Assembly (NCBI RefSeq): GCF_016545825.1
Contig: NC_052613.1
Coordinates: forward strand, 33,864,844 to 33,928,843
Length of the DNA: 64,000 bases
Direction: 5' to 3'
Origin: Eucalyptus grandis
Lineage: Eukaryota > Streptophyta > Magnoliopsida > Myrtales > Myrtaceae
The notes under the pieces were generated by a model, which saw nothing but the letters and a program-made list of their open reading frames with translations, was not told the origin of the DNA and ran no database searches. Positions within the stretch are counted from its first letter, which is position 1. Every line of letters starts with the position of its first letter. A program made the position numbers and the translations under genes. Shown here piece by piece: positions 12,585-25,999 of this stretch.

Positions 12585-14000
12585 TCCTGCTCATGTACTA
12601 ACAAAGACACATCTCAATCCTTTGGACATCCTTGGCATCAGCATTCTAACCAGAGAAGCCAAGAAGTTCTCGGCACGTTTCACAATTAGTCATTTCTCTC
12701 CTTCCAGAAATACAATCTGTAGATATAAGCAAAGGAAAGAAGAGCGTTAAAACATGAATTCATGTAGCAATTGCATGTGCTATAAACACAGTACAGGCAT
12801 ATATGCACAGATTCATTGCTAGGTAGGCATATACACACATGTTCCCAATGCAGAGTCTCATCAACCAGATGAGAACAGATAATTCACCAAAATGACCATG
12901 CGGTTGAATGAACTGGCTGATATTTGGCCAATCCAAAGCAAAATTCAGCAGCGTTTATCGAGAAACACAATGCAGACAAAAACACCATAACTACATATAA
13001 TCCACATTTTGACGCCAGCTCTGTCATATATTCATTCTAGCCAAACAACCCATCCTGACATTTGCCCATTACCAACTCTTAGAAAAGAAACACGCCTCAA
13101 TCAAACGCCGAAAACAATTTTAGAAACACCTTACCCTGTTTGTAAAAGTTTGAGAATTGCCGCAAGATCCACAAATCCCAACTCAAAACCATCAACCCAC
13201 AACCTTAGAGCACCAACCCAAAACAAACAATCGCTGAAGAGCATCGCAAGCAAGTCATGACGAAAGAAATGCAATCATAACAATCCCACTCACACCATGC
13301 AACGCCACCCCAAGAGATTCTTTCGAACCCGAAAAAACACGAAAACATTGCCCTCGATCGATGGAATGTAAGGATCAACTGATCAACCCAAAACGCCGAA
13401 TAGATCTCACGCAATGCAATTCAAAAGCTTTTTCCGGAGACGCTGAAAACCCAGAAACCAAGAAAATAAAAAAAGCACCTTTACCAACCAAAACCCGCGT
13501 TTCTTCTCGCTTCTCGCTCTCGCTCAAGCGCCGTGCCACCGATGGATCTGCCGGGCAACTTTTTCTTTGCGGTAATGAGGTCCAGAGCATAAAATTTCAT
13601 GCGCGCAGAAGAGAGAGAGAGTGCGAACGAAGCTATTTTCATCAACTCCATGAATCCACCGGGAGATCTGGCATCCACGACAGCGGGGGGCGGAGTCGGC
13701 ATTTCGGGGAAAATCGAGGGTCAGTTTCGTCAATTCTGCCGTCAACACGGGGTCAAACGTTGACTTGGGAGTGCTTAAGGGGAAACGTTGTCCAAAGAGT
13801 GTGGTCCTAAGCGAATTTAATTATAGTATCTCAGTTAGCGACGTCATGTCATGCATCGCTTTCGGACGTGATTTATTTTTTGTCGGTCTACTCTAATCAT
13901 ACACTAACACTCACTCTGGAGCTTTCGCTGTATGCTCCACGCAGGCGTGAGTCAAAAACCCACTGAAATGAAATCGCCCCCTCCCAACGTCACGAAAATG
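12585..14000. promoter_or_regulatory. TBL upstream region (putative promoter and 5'UTR)
   Basis: Sequence upstream of the TBL start on the minus strand. It becomes less AT-rich at 13300-13800, with pyrimidine-rich (minus-strand GA-rich) tracts at 13608-13620 as often seen in plant 5' leaders. The open frames here, up to 149 codons, have no recognisable protein similarity, and they overlap each other on both strands. No TATA box or transcription start could be fixed. Confidence 0.3.
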
Positions 14001-14672
14001 TGGGGATTTGAGCTCACCTTTCCCCTTCCGAGTTGGAAGAGTGGCGCTGGGTAACCCCCAGTGGTTACAATAGTTTTCATACCTCTTCGTTTTTTGTTTC
14101 TTTTTTTTTAATGGTTCAAAGGGGAAATATGATTAAGATTTCGATGTTTTTTTTTTCGGGTGGAGGCATATTTGGATGCATAAGCTTCAAGGGGAATTTT
14201 TTTTTTTTTGAAAAGGTCAAATTTGGACGGACTTAAGATTTCAATTATTTTTTGGTGAGGGCACAGTTTGAATGGATCAATTGAAAGTAGAAATTCCAGA
14301 CCCACTGAGCCAACCTATCGAAATGGTCGGTTCCCAAACGATTTGGAGCATGTGCTTCAAGTTGGATCCCCAATTCTACTTAAAGAATCACGATCCTTTT
14401 TATAGAAAAAGGAGAAATTTAATTTCAAAATTTAAGCTAACTATGAGACTAACACAACTAAATTGAGTCGAAAATAACAAAGCCGGAAAGATAGTACTAT
14501 AGGAAGTAAATGGGGTCCCAAAAAGATTTAAATTTGACACCTTTAGTAAGAAGATTACACGCATATGTCTTAAATTGGTCGCAATATTGATTGAGTTTTG
14601 GATCTTACAAGTGACCACGTTCAACCTTGGAATCTCAATTAGTCTAACTCTCGATTTAAAGTTGCGTATATC

Positions 14673-14778
14673 ATATTGGAACCGACAATCAAATCAACCA
14701 AGGCTAATTCCGAATTGTCATAATTATATTGGAACCAATAATCAAATCGACTGAGGCTAATTCCGAATTATCATAATT
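14673..14778. repeat. 53-bp tandem repeat, two units
   Basis: Units 14673-14725 and 14726-14778 both read ATATTGGAACC..AATCAAATC then AGGCTAATTCCGAATT, with a few substitutions. Intergenic. Confidence 0.85.
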
Positions 14779-15599
14779 TAGGAGCGAACCAATTCCCCCT
14801 AAAATTGGTATCCATCCCATCCGGACAACTTAGGGTCAGTTGACCTAGGTAAACTTGGACCCACATGCACCCCAGTTTAAACATCATTCCATTTGCACTT
14901 TGACTTATGCTAATTTGTAACTTTCCAATCGGTCTATGCTAGATCGCCTAAGATATGGTTCATCATGTGCAATGCGCAGTTCGATTTTACTGTGGAGAGC
15001 TTCTTCTTGAAAAACCTAGAAGAAATTAATATCTTAAGAAAACAAGTATTTCGGCTACAGGCAATCATAATTGCTCATGTATATTATATTTAAAGATATT
15101 TTGTACATATCTTTATAAGAGAATGAATGGGAATAAATACAGGGAAGAGGAGCAGTGCTAGGGCTCCAGTTATAGTAATAAATTATAGAAAGCATACAAA
15201 AAATATACAGAGATTAAACAGGAAAATAATCATGAAGAAAATCTCTGCTGAGTTATAGCCTCGCTATCTAATATTGAGATCTCACGCGTAGCGTGCAATG
15301 CAAGAGATCCAATCATTTCAATTTGGATGCTTGCAAGATCCTAATGTTGCATCAACAGTTTATTTCAATTAACAAATAATAAATGCATTGTATGTGGATT
15401 AGCTCTTTTCATCCTTTGTTGGTGCACTTTAGACGAGTGTAATTAGAACGCATTCGAATGTCATTCTTTGGGACACGGCACCTTCGAATGTATTAAGACA
15501 TGTTTAGCTACTCCTAAGCACAATTTACATGTCCATGCATGTTGTATCTTCTACCCATTAACAATCATATCCTAATCGAATTGCAAAAATCTGGCAAGA

Positions 15600-16260
15600 T
15601 TAGTGGCGCATGGTAACATTTACATTTTCTTTCCGATTTACATTTCTTTGTTCCTCGGAACAAAAAAAAAAAAAAAGAAATCTGTTTGGTAATATCAACT
15701 TATTTTCTATTCCCAAATATAAAAATAGCTAGGGAATAAATTTGGAACGAAACAATAAACAAAAAATAGTAGCTTCTTGTTAAGGAACAATTTCTAGAAA
15801 TAAGCAATTTTTTTTCTTTTATTTCTCTCTCTTGTCACGGCCACCTCCAATTGCCTAGAGCCACCGCCAACCACGCTTGTCCACCGCCCGATGGAGGCGG
15901 CGGTGGCCAATGGTCGGCGGCGGTCATGCGGCGGTAGTCGGTGGCGGTCATGCGGCAACAATGGTGGTAGACAGTCGGCAAGCAATGGTCGTGCGGCGGT
16001 CGGTGGTGACGGTCGTGCGGCGAGGGGGGCGGCGGGCGGCGGTCGGCCGGCGGTTGGCAATTGGCAATTCGTGAGCAAAAATAAAAAATAAATAAATTCA
16101 AAATACAAAAATCGTACCAAACGCATTTCTATTCTTTTTCTATTTCAAGAATATAAATTTTGTATAGTTACTAAACATCTTATTTTACTCAAAAATTGTT
16201 CTCCATAGTAAAAATAAAAAAGAACTATTTTAGGGAAAAAAAAACTGTTCCCTAGCCAAG
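15600..16260. mobile_element. Putative MITE with GC-rich (ggcggtgg) core
   Basis: AT-rich arms that resemble each other in inverted orientation (CTATTCC..AAATATAAAAATAG on the left, CTATTTCAAGAATATAAA on the right, GGAACA / TGTTCC near the ends) surround a 240-bp core of GCGGTGG/GGTCGTGCGGCGG repeats at 15830-16075. The open frames in the core on both strands are low-complexity products of this repeat and not genes. Boundaries are approximate. Confidence 0.45.
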
Positions 16261-16625
16261 AAGTGTAACCACGCGCACCTAGTCAACCCCTGTTGTTCGG
16301 CTTGAATGTGTCATAAGGCTGATTATGACCCGATATGATTGTGATATATATTTCTACGTGATATGAGAATGAAAGTCTTTCTTTATTAAATATGATCAAC
16401 AACTATCTCGCAAGCATTTTTCATAAGACCTATTTTAATAAAACTTATAATCCGTCCCTGTCCTGCATAAACTGGATTTGATAATTGTGTCCGCTTCTTT
16501 GTATCGTCCAGTTCAGACTGCCGGCTGTCTAGCTTCGCGTGCATCTCCACAAGTCAAAACACGAAATTGATGAAACTAGCGATCCAACGAATCGCAACCA
16601 CTATGATAGGCAGTGCCTCATCCAA

Positions 16626-17478
16626 GGGGAAAAATGTTAGAAAAGTCTTAAGCCTATTATATTTGTGCTAATTCAGTTATAAACAGTTAAATATTGCCAA
16701 TTTAATTCTAAACCTTTTAAAATAATATCAATTTAGTCATAAACATTTTGACTCGATGATAATTTAGTCATTTCGACTAATTTTAGTTTGATTTTACTTA
16801 CATGAACACTTGCCAGCTTATGTGGAATCATTGTCACTAGCGTGGACAATTTCTACAATTTCTTTCTTTTTTTTCTCTCCTTCATTTCTTCTTCCTTAAG
16901 GTGATGGTCGGCTGACAGGAGATGGTTGACCACTGGCCATGGCTCGGGCCGGTTGGCCCATGGCTGGCCTTGCCTAGCTGCCTAGCTAGAGCTAGGCAAG
17001 GCTAAGCTCCGATGAGGGTTGGCCTTGCCCAATTTGACCTAGGCAAGACCGCCCTAACCTGGGTGAGGGCTGACATTGCCCAAAGCAAATGTGGTGAGGC
17101 TAGCCCTCACTAGGCCAAGAGCAACCTTGCCACGAGTCACCTTTGCCTAGGCGATGATCGACAAGATAGCATGCGAGGGTGGCCTGCTTTCGGCCATTGT
17201 CTAAAGGAAAAGAAATGAAGCGAGAAAAAAAAATCAGAAAAAAATTTAAAAATTATTGAAATATTGTTAAAAATTATCTATACCAATAGTGCCACGTAAA
17301 CTAGTAAACGTTCACATTAGCAAAATTTGACCAAAATTAGTCAAAATGACTGAATTGATATCATGTCAAAAGAATTAGGAATATATTAGCAATTGTTCAC
17401 CAAATTAGCACCATTAAAACGTTTATGATTAAATTGGTATTAATGCAATAAGTTCAGGACTTTTATGACATTTTTTCC
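16626..17478. mobile_element. Non-autonomous Mutator-like TIR element with probable 9-bp TSD
   Basis: Left end GGGGAAAAATGTTAGAAAAG and right end (reverse complement) GGAAAAAATGTCATAAAAG form long imperfect terminal inverted repeats that extend about 200 bp inwards (CTAATTTAGTCATTTCGACT arm on the left, AGTCAAAATGACTGAATTG on the right). Flanks read CTCATCCAA (16617-16625) and CTCATCAAA (17479-17487), an 8/9 match consistent with a Mutator-type target duplication. The core (16900-17210) is GC-rich with repeated CTAGGCAAGG / GCCCTCAC words. No transposase. Confidence 0.75.
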
Positions 17479-18787
17479 CTCATCAAAGTGTCTCTACAGT
17501 GCAATTTGGATATAAAAGAAAAAAAGCCCTAGCGCACCTCGAAGCCCCGCAAAGTATAGGCTTGATACTTGCTAGATTTGTTGCCATTGGCTATCCATCA
17601 AATTCTCCGAGACTTCAAACTTGGTTTCAAGCTCTACTTGCTTACCCATCGAAGAACTGCAAGTAAGAAATGATGAGGAGAAGGAAAAGGGGTCTCATGT
17701 TCAAGGCTCACCGGCTGAGTGCAAATTGGTCTGGATCAAGGCCTAGCACAAGCCAAAATCTTGAATTCAATCGATTCATTGGGATTGCTATATAGTATTG
17801 TCACATCATGCTTTATCAGTTTGTTCGTGTACTTATTATATGAAAAGTAGCATGTTTGATCCTTAATGAGAAGGTAGATTACTTTCTAAATCGGTGATAT
17901 GGTTATTCAGTATTAATGACAACTCACCAATTTTAGATTAGGAAGAAAATTGAGACCTAGAATCCATATAGCACAATGGGAACTGTTTGGAATTCACCGT
18001 GCTACATCACTACTCCTGATAATGAAATTGTGAACAATCATTAATCAAATAATTTGTTATACACGAGAACAGTTTTCTTAAAATATGAAATACAATTTGT
18101 GTTCCTCATCTTCTTTTTTAATTGCTTAATGGGCTTATCTGCACAACTGGGGGGGAATGAACCCAAATATTTAGTTGTCTCAATTGGGCTTGGAAACTGA
18201 GGCCCGGTACTTACAAGTCATGCATTTCACTGAATTTGCAAAAAAATCGAATGAAATCCTCTTACGCTTTTCATCACCCTCTTACACTTTTCGAAGAGTA
18301 ACGTGTGCCGTGCGCTTAAGCAGAGAGTAATTATGTTAGGAACTTCGGAAGCACGCATTAAACACATCCGTAGAGCAAATTCATCATTTTTAATGCATTA
18401 TCTTTCTCGTCTTATACGTAATTCGTGCATTCAAAATGAAATGTTTTGTCATTAAGTGTATTTTAAAAATGGTTAATACTACGAAAATTATGCATTGATA
18501 TATTTGTAATAAATTTATCCCAAATTAATTCTTTTACCATAAGAAAATCCAACGGTACACATGTTTAGTTTATGTTAAATTTCACTATCAAATTACTAAA
18601 TTAAATAATACATAACAGTCGATGGGTGAAACAATTTAGAATTTTTTCTTTAGTTTGTCATGGATGTATTAATTTGTGGTTTTCGTAATATTAATTTAAT
18701 TTAACGAAACTAATGAGCGGAAATTTGTCTAAAATATATTAGTTTATAATTTTCGCATTATTAACCCTCTTGAAAATTGCCCTAATT

Positions 18788-18877
18788 ATTAAAGATCTCC
18801 AAACAAGAATAAAAGAACAAGTTCATGCATGCCATTAAAGATCTCGAAACAAGAATAAATGAACAAGTTCATGCATG
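18788..18877. repeat. 46-bp period tandem repeat, two units
   Basis: ATTAAAGATCTC.AAACAAG followed by AACAAGTTCATGCATG occurs at 18788-18831 and again at 18834-18877, with two or three differences. Confidence 0.85.
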
Positions 18878-20988
18878 GATCGGCTGCGCATGTTACACAA
18901 AATCCAAAGATCTCTCTCGATGTAACTTGATGCGCGTCACGTCTTCATTGGTGTCTCTAAACGTGGGGACGCTCTCACCACAAACTTAACAGCACCCCAG
19001 ATTTTATTATTTTTAAATAAATTATTTGCCAAAAAGAAAAATAAAAAATATATGTTTAATAAGAATTTGGTTGCTTTAGTTGGACTTCGGTGGCAGCAGG
19101 GCTCGTGCAACGATGCTGGCACATAGGGCACGCGCTCTGGTATCTGCACCGACGCCTCCGATCTGCACCGACACAAAGATGTCGTCCCTACATTTTGTTT
19201 TGCGATATTTCACGTTCGAATGTCGTCTGAGGTTTTAGAGAATTACTGAGATATTATAATTGTAAGGTGTCGAAAATAAAGGTCGGATCATAAATGCAGA
19301 AAGGCTTGAGAATTATAAATTTTCAATATAAAATCGTTCTAAATAGAAACTTAGGTTTCGTTCGCTTCGAGCCAAATAAATAATTTGAAAAACGTTTTCC
19401 TTAAAATGATTGTTTATATCACTTAAAATTATTAGTTAATGACAAATGTTTTTATTATTGATAACAATTTAAGTTTAAACACTTTCATGAAAAAAAAATT
19501 CATTATTCATTTATGAGTGATACAAGTGATCACTTTAAAAAAAAAATTCATATCATTCATTTTTTACAAAATAAACGGAGTATTAAACTAAATTTATATA
19601 GGACGAGATTAAGCTGTTGCCCAACAAATAGTATGTTTATTAATGTCTTTTTCTATCACTTATTTGTCAAACCCAGAATAAAGTATGTCACTATGGTAGC
19701 CATTATCTACATCACATTTGTTGCCCCCGACAACACCAAATGATAGAATATAACTACACAAATTTTCACATGATTTATGAATTCATCGATCACATAATAT
19801 TATATACTGATAAAACAATATGATTTTGATATTCATTTTCTTCAATAGTCAACTCAGTGGGATCGATGAGTAGGGTCGGGAATTAGGGATTGAGTATCTT
19901 CTATTTGAATCTCATCAATCACGATTATAAATTGTTCTAGATAAATGCTACATGATCAAGTTAAATGCATATACATAACCGGTCCACGGGTGCACGTTCC
20001 CATGAGCCTCTAGACCATCGTCCGTGGCCTCTGATTTCCAAAAAAAAAAAAAAAAACAATTAAGGGTTTTTTAAACATTGGAAATACTTCATTTCAATTC
20101 AAATTAAAACCTTCAAAGCTTGAAAATGAGAAAGGCCACCGTTTATGTGGACTAATTTGTGATTTTTTTTTCATTGAGAATGGTGGGTCCAGCATGCAAA
20201 AATCAAAGGAAAAGGACGTCGTGCATTAATTTTTCTCAATTTTTCTAGAATATCAAACAAAACTGTGTTTGAACCGTAGCTGCCAGCTGCCGGTTGAAAA
20301 TGCACAAACTTATTTTATTCGACATAGGTATAGATCTTAACTTTAGGTCCACCCTTTCTAGATTCTCCTTCCGAAATGCAAATCCAAGTTTCCTTAAAAT
20401 ATAAATGTAGCTAAGTCTAACAACGACTAGTCAAATAATATAACTTAATTTTATCAGATTAAAGGAGTAGAATCACGACTATAGTCACATCATCTTATAT
20501 GGGCAAATCTACACTATTATTAGCAAGATGACAATTCTTGCGTATATGCTTGCATATATACACAAAGTTGACATTTTAAAAGATGGAGCGATATGGTGTT
20601 ATTATTACATATTTGAATTATTTAAATAATGGGAAGATTTTATTAGTAAAAGTACAAGATTTGCAAAAGAAATTACATGGAATTATCTACCAACATGGTT
20701 ACCTTGAATTTACTATTTACACAGCCAACTTATTTATGTCATTTTTTAGAAGAAAGTAAAGATTGAGATCCCAAAAAAGGTAGAAGGTGTTATGTGTTTT
20801 ACATAATAGTATTTCTACAAGATCTCAATTGCTTTTTCTTTCTCAAATATTCTTAATTAGTTATATTATAAACATTGTGTACATAGACAAATGCGTAAAT
20901 ACACGACTTCATCTTATCCCTCACATTCAATATTTTAGAAATTTGGGTCCTAAAAGCTTTCAAAGCATGAAATATTTTTATCTTTCCA

Positions 20989-21012
20989 TATATATATATA
21001 TATATATATATA
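20989..21012. repeat. (TA)n microsatellite
   Basis: Perfect TA run of about 24 bases in intergenic DNA. Confidence 0.9.
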
Positions 21013-24000
21013 TTTGTACAATTTGCCGTATTGTTATTTATTTTTATCCCTAATTTCTTTCAACTATTCATCGATCCAAATATTCCACAAAAAGCAATTT
21101 CACTTAATGTTTCGAATGTCAATTCCTTGGACCCCGCAGCGCGTGCAACTTTTCTAGTTGTACTATTCTTTATGTATGTAATGTTATATAAATTGACTAA
21201 TATATATATTTTCCCAAAAAGTAGAGCCTGAGCACAATTTTCAGATGATTTAGGTATAGAGATCCAATGCCTTGTCGGATCGACCGCAAAAACCGGCTCC
21301 TAAGTACCTTTCAAACGATGACTTTACCCTCCTCTCGTTTCCGACTCTATTTTGGTCTTCAGTCCTTCTCCTTCGCCTCTGTTTTTCAACCCGAAAAGCT
21401 CACATCGCTTTCCTCCATTGCGGTAGCTCCTAAATTTTCGGTTGAATTACCAAAACCTCGTTGCCATTTGGCCTAATTCGCTAGAAAGACTTTATCTAAT
21501 TGACCGCGCGCGGCGGGAGCATCGAGGGGTGAATTTGCAATTATTTATTCTCGCCCCTTTTGTCATCATGCCTTTTTGCCAGGTTTTGAATCTTGCATTC
21601 TCGAATTCTTATCTACCTGGAAGCGGCCCCTCTCCGACACCATCAACGACGACCGCACAAAATGATAATTACTTAGGGTATTCGAATGATCTTGTGTAAA
21701 TCGAACCCCTCGAAAGAAGTAGTCATATGATAACCTAAAAGTGTAACCATTCTAGGGCATGCATTACTTACGAATGGCATCAAAGTGTCCAACCCATTTG
21801 ATATCGAACTTGACACTTGTTTTTAAACCATTGTTCAAAATATTTGCTTAAGAAGATTGACCCAACCTAATCAAAAGTTAGATAACTTGTATACGATGCT
21901 CCTTTTTAACTATTCCTTATCATATCTACTCACCAAAAAAAATTCACCTAACCTAATTGAAAGGTTGGTAACTCATGTCCCTTATATGGCCCTTGATCGG
22001 GCGGCTACAATGTTAAAATTGCGCTCTAGATAAAATCGTAAATTCGGAAGCGAGTTATGGCTAAACTTATGAAAATCACAGTGTGGGTGGCATGAGCTGT
22101 CTAACTCTTACCAAAATAGGAAGCATGACGCTACATTAATACTTTTACTTCATTAAATAATTAAATAAAAAATTAACATCAAGAGAAAATAATACAAATG
22201 ATCCATAAACTCTTGCTTAATCTGCAAAATGGTTGATAAAATTTCTAATTTATTTAATGTGATCGCTGAATTTTTGCTCAATATGTAATATTGTTTATGA
22301 AATTTTAAAATGTTTAATTAGTTCCAAACTTTTGATATATATTCAATTTAATATTTGAAGTATAAGAAAATATTTAATGTTATTCTAAACTTGAACTAAT
22401 TGAATGATAATATTGAACAATTAATATAATTTATAGACTAAATTGAAAATATACCAAAATTTTGGAAACCATGTGAATTCGGAGACTATATTGCACGTTG
22501 AGCCAAAATGCACAAATCATTTTATGTAATTATCCATAATATCAAGGTAAGAAAATATCTGTCAATCTAAATCAACAATAGCATTTTAAGGTAATGAATA
22601 TTCCTTTTTTTAATTAAAAAATAAGAGCACCTAACTATCTAGACTCCGCGATTATGTTCCCTAGAAGGTGTAAACTTTGAGATTCGAATTTAATGATGAA
22701 ATGCTGCTCGGGATTGATAAATGTGACAATTAATTGCACCTTTGCTTGAGGACGAAGCTTCCATCGGACCCCTCGTTTAATGAATCATGCCCTATGGACC
22801 ATGATTCAGATCCAACAACTATCAGCTTAGCCCTTTTAATTCCGACCTGATAAAATAACCTTAAATGCACTTAATTGCACATGCTAAAATCATGCTCTCT
22901 TTTTCGGTGGAAAGTAGAGCAATGGGGGCCCAATTATATCACTAAAATTAAGTGCCGTTACATCGATAAAAATATCTAAATTTTTATCTAAATTTTTTAG
23001 ATCATATATGATCATGCCGGTGCACATGATGTGATATAAGTAGTTGCACATGTTGGATTTTCTTGAAAGTTGTAATAACCCAAGTGCTAAAAAGAATTAT
23101 AAGGTTAATTTTCATGAAGAGGATATATTAATACCCATAATTTATATTATTTAAAAGAAAAGAATGTTAGGTGAAATTAGCAAAAGAAGTAATATACAAG
23201 CTTTCTTTCCAAACTCTTCTTTTTTCTCGCTCCATGAAGACTCGAATCTAGATTACATATATGTACATCTCTTATTTGTAGGGTTTTATACTATCCATGC
23301 ACAAGCATCTCATTTCACGTGTATAGTTGTTTTTAAATTGGATATTCGGATATGACATCACAGTAAGTTTTGTCTCGATTTATTTCATGTGTATTAACCT
23401 CCATTCATGAAATTTACATATATACAATTTGAGAAAAATAAATACAACAAAAAGAGGGAATAACTATGAGAAGAACAATCATTGAAAAGATTTTTTGTTC
23501 TACATCCCTGCACTCCCATCAAGAGATTAAAGGTGAAATACTTTATTTTTCACATGACCAAATAATAATAGGAACATAATGCTTAATAGGTTTTTGTAAT
23601 AGGATTGATATAACAAAAAATTTTAAATTTATTACATCTATGACAATTTGCTTCAAACTAATTTTTCACCATTGAAAATTGCAAATCAATACACTTATGA
23701 TAAATTTACTCCAAAAAGAAGTTTTTGACCACTAACCTCAAATTGATCAATTTATGATAAATTTACCTTTAAGTAATTAGATTAATATTATGAAAACTAT
23801 AAATTGACACACTTGTAACTACAGACGGTAAAACCTTAAATTAGTGTTACATGTAATCAAACTTAATAATTTAATACTAAAATTTAATGGAGGGTAGATT
23901 TGTTATAGACGTATCAGTTTAGAATTTGCTTTGTTATATGTAATTTATTTTAAAATCTTTTATGGCTTTTATGATTTCCTTTCATTACACGAAACACCCA

Positions 24001-24099
24001 AAACTTTAAAAAGAAGATTTTCACATATAATCCAATCACACACGATCTGAATATTTCAACTAAAAAATATCCCCAAAAGGGAAAAAAAGAAAGAAAAGA

Positions 24100-24675
24100 A
24101 AGAAAGAAGAAACTAATGGCAATTGCCAAAATAGTAAAAATTCCTACAGTATCCATTCCCTTCCTAACTTGCCCTCGCCTTGCTGGAGGAATTTCAGGAA
24201 GGGGTGTGTTCGTGTTCTCCCTTCTTCCTGCGTCTTCTCCTCTTCTTATCCACCGATTTTCACCCATTGCCCCTCTCTCTCTCTCTTCTCTCTCTCTGCC
24301 CCACCATCAGAGCACCAAATCTAGGAGCTGTGTAAATAACCCAAAATCCCACTCCCCTCAATTCACAACGCGGTTTCTTCCCCTTTTCTTTCCCCTTCGG
24401 CGTCGCTCGTGAATTCTTGAAAATTTATTGCTGGATTTCACTCCAGCCGACGGCAGCTCAGCAAAACCACGTACACAGAAAGGAATACAAAAGGGAAAAG
24501 AAAAGGGCGGAAAAAATCCCTTCTTGCTTTCTATAAGTAATAACCCGAAATCGCTCGATCTTCTCCTCCAGTGTGACCCACAAGAAACAGTGATGGCCAG
24601 ATAGCGCTCTCCCTTCTCCTTCTCTGTTGACTCAGATCTGATAATCTCGGGTTTTTGGGTTTTTCTTTCCAGATT
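24100..24675 (+). promoter_or_regulatory. Promoter and 5'UTR exon of a truncated PMT-like gene
   Basis: Pyrimidine-rich leader (CTCTCTCTCTCTTCTCTCTC at 24271-24296) followed by a stretch ending in TTTCCAGATT|GTAAGTACT, a strong 5' splice site at 24676. The matching acceptor is CTCCTTCCAG at 25410, just upstream of the ATG, so this looks like a 5'UTR exon followed by a 735-bp 5'UTR intron. The transcription start was not fixed. The open frame at 24116 on the plus strand is not supported as coding. Confidence 0.5.
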
Positions 24676-25410
24676 GTAAGTACTGATCTCTTTAGCTCTC
24701 GTGTGATATCTTGGCTGCTTGAGATTCGTATTTTCTTGATCTTGCACTTTGGTGCATGTGGGTACGCGAGTCTTTCTACGGATCTACACGGGTCTCTTGG
24801 TTTACGTTTGTCTCGATCTTTTTGAGGTTAGAAATCGTGGGTCTCTGAAAAGGTTGTATCTTGATCGGCATTTCGCGATAAAAGCTCGCTTTTTTTCGGG
24901 GTTTTTGGATTTGTTTTTCTTGCGATTGATTGTGATTTGGTAGATCTGGGCGGCTCCATTGTTTTGTTTTTTCTCGGTTCGATTTGAGTTTTTGAGCACA
25001 AACAAGCTGCGTTTTGTATGGCATTGAAGGATGTAATTCTTGCTTTCGGGCCTTCTTTATCTGTCGGTGTTTAGGGATGACTTGATCGGTTCCATTGTCT
25101 TCGTTAGTTTTGACCTCCTTTTGATATGATTTGGTTAATACTAAAAGTCTGGATCATTGTGAATCTAGCTGAAGCATCTGGAAAGAATTGGGCTGTTCTC
25201 GATTCGTCTTCTAGATTGTCTGGTGTTTGTTGCAACCTTTTGAGCTTTTTGATCATTGTTATTAAGGGAATCAGTGGATCTGTTGAATCTTTTCTTATCT
25301 TCAATGAAAGCAATGGATTTATTTAAGCTAGTGTGATTGAATAGGTTTTGATCCTTGATTGTTAACTAACATCTTGTTTCATTGCTAATTATATCTTTTA
25401 CTCCTTCCAG

Positions 25411-25503
25411 GTGTAAACTCATAGGATTTTGTAACACTGTAAAACATGGCTTTAGGAAAATATACTAGAGTCGATAATAGAAGGTCTCGTCAAGTTACTG
25501 CTC
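25411..25503 (+). pseudogene. 5' end of a PMT24/25/26-like methyltransferase gene, truncated
   Basis: After the acceptor at 25410 comes a short leader and ATG at 25446, encoding MALGKYTRVDNRRS. This is the hallmark N-terminus of the Golgi type II putative methyltransferases of the PMT24/25/26 group, whose next residues are normally SSYCSTVT followed by a membrane anchor. Here GGTCTCGTCAAGTTACTGC has two extra bases relative to an SSSYCS reading, so the frame is broken. From about 25503 the sequence turns into the core of a TIR element. The membrane anchor and the whole methyltransferase domain are missing from the window. It may be a relic or one half of a gene split by insertion; the other half is not nearby. 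The family assignment rests on about 20 residues. Confidence 0.6.
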
Positions 25504-25999
25504 TGGCGTGGCTCAAGTCCTTGCTAGAGGCCGTGATGGTTACTCACACTAGGCGGCAAGGCTTGATCCTCATCAAATCTAGCAAGGGCGAGCTTTGCTG
25601 CCCAGTGCAAGCAGTACTCGCAACCTTTGGAGAGGAGCTTGAGCCTCGCTAGTGGCCGTGAGGCTTGCCGAGGTTGGCGAGGTCGAGATCGCTAAGGTCC
25701 GGTGACCGACTGGAGGACAGAGGAGGAGAAAGGAAAAAAAGAAAAAGAAAAGGTAAACAAAAAATAAAATAAAATAAAATAAAATCTAAAAGATATCAAA
25801 ATATTATTAAAAGTTGTTAACGTTAGAATCGATCTTGCCATGTCAATTGATTGGCACCCAATCAACAAAATCCAACTAAAATTAACCGGAAATAACTGAA
25901 TTAGCATCAAGTGAAAAACGTTTGGCACCAATAAAATGTTTAAGACTAAATTTGATACAAATATAAAAGGTTTAGGATTTTTTTGGCACTTTTCCCAAT
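25504..25999. mobile_element. Right half of a Mutator-like TIR element
   Basis: GC-rich core (GGCGTGGCTCAAG, CGAGGTTGGCGAGGTCGAGA) followed by the right arm: TTAACCGGAAATAACTGAATTAGC ... ATAAAAGGTTTAGG and TTTTTTTGGCACTTTTCCC at 25978-25996. The arm is closely similar to the right ends at 17300-17478 and 27970-28067. The left arm is absent: the core abuts the PMT-like first exon directly. Confidence 0.65.

Larger units (their letters stand above)
14001..16625. other. Gene-poor intergenic DNA with a tandem repeat and a TIR element
   Basis: AT-rich, no recognisable coding sequence. It contains a two-unit 53-bp tandem repeat (14673-14778) and a TIR-like element with a GC-rich core at about 15600-16260, both listed separately. 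Confidence 0.5.
17488..24100. other. Gene-poor AT-rich intergenic DNA
   Basis: No gene recognised over about 6.6 kb. Small open frames (for example at 19513, 20787, 21031, 23164) are AT-rich and lack known motifs. A locally GC-richer stretch at 21240-21700 carries two overlapping short frames (69 and 85 codons) that I do not recognise. A 46-bp tandem repeat and a TA microsatellite are listed separately. Confidence 0.5.

Noticed and set aside
13361..13810. 149-codon plus-strand frame upstream of TBL
   Set aside because: Overlaps several frames of similar length on the other strand, has no known motif, and lies in the likely TBL leader/promoter.
15794..16126. Pro/Arg-rich frames on both strands
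   Set aside because: Product of GCGGTGG-type repeats in a TIR-element core.
24116..24412. 98-codon plus-strand frame
   Set aside because: Lies in the CT-rich promoter/5'UTR of the truncated PMT-like gene; Ser/Leu/Pro content comes from the CT repeats.
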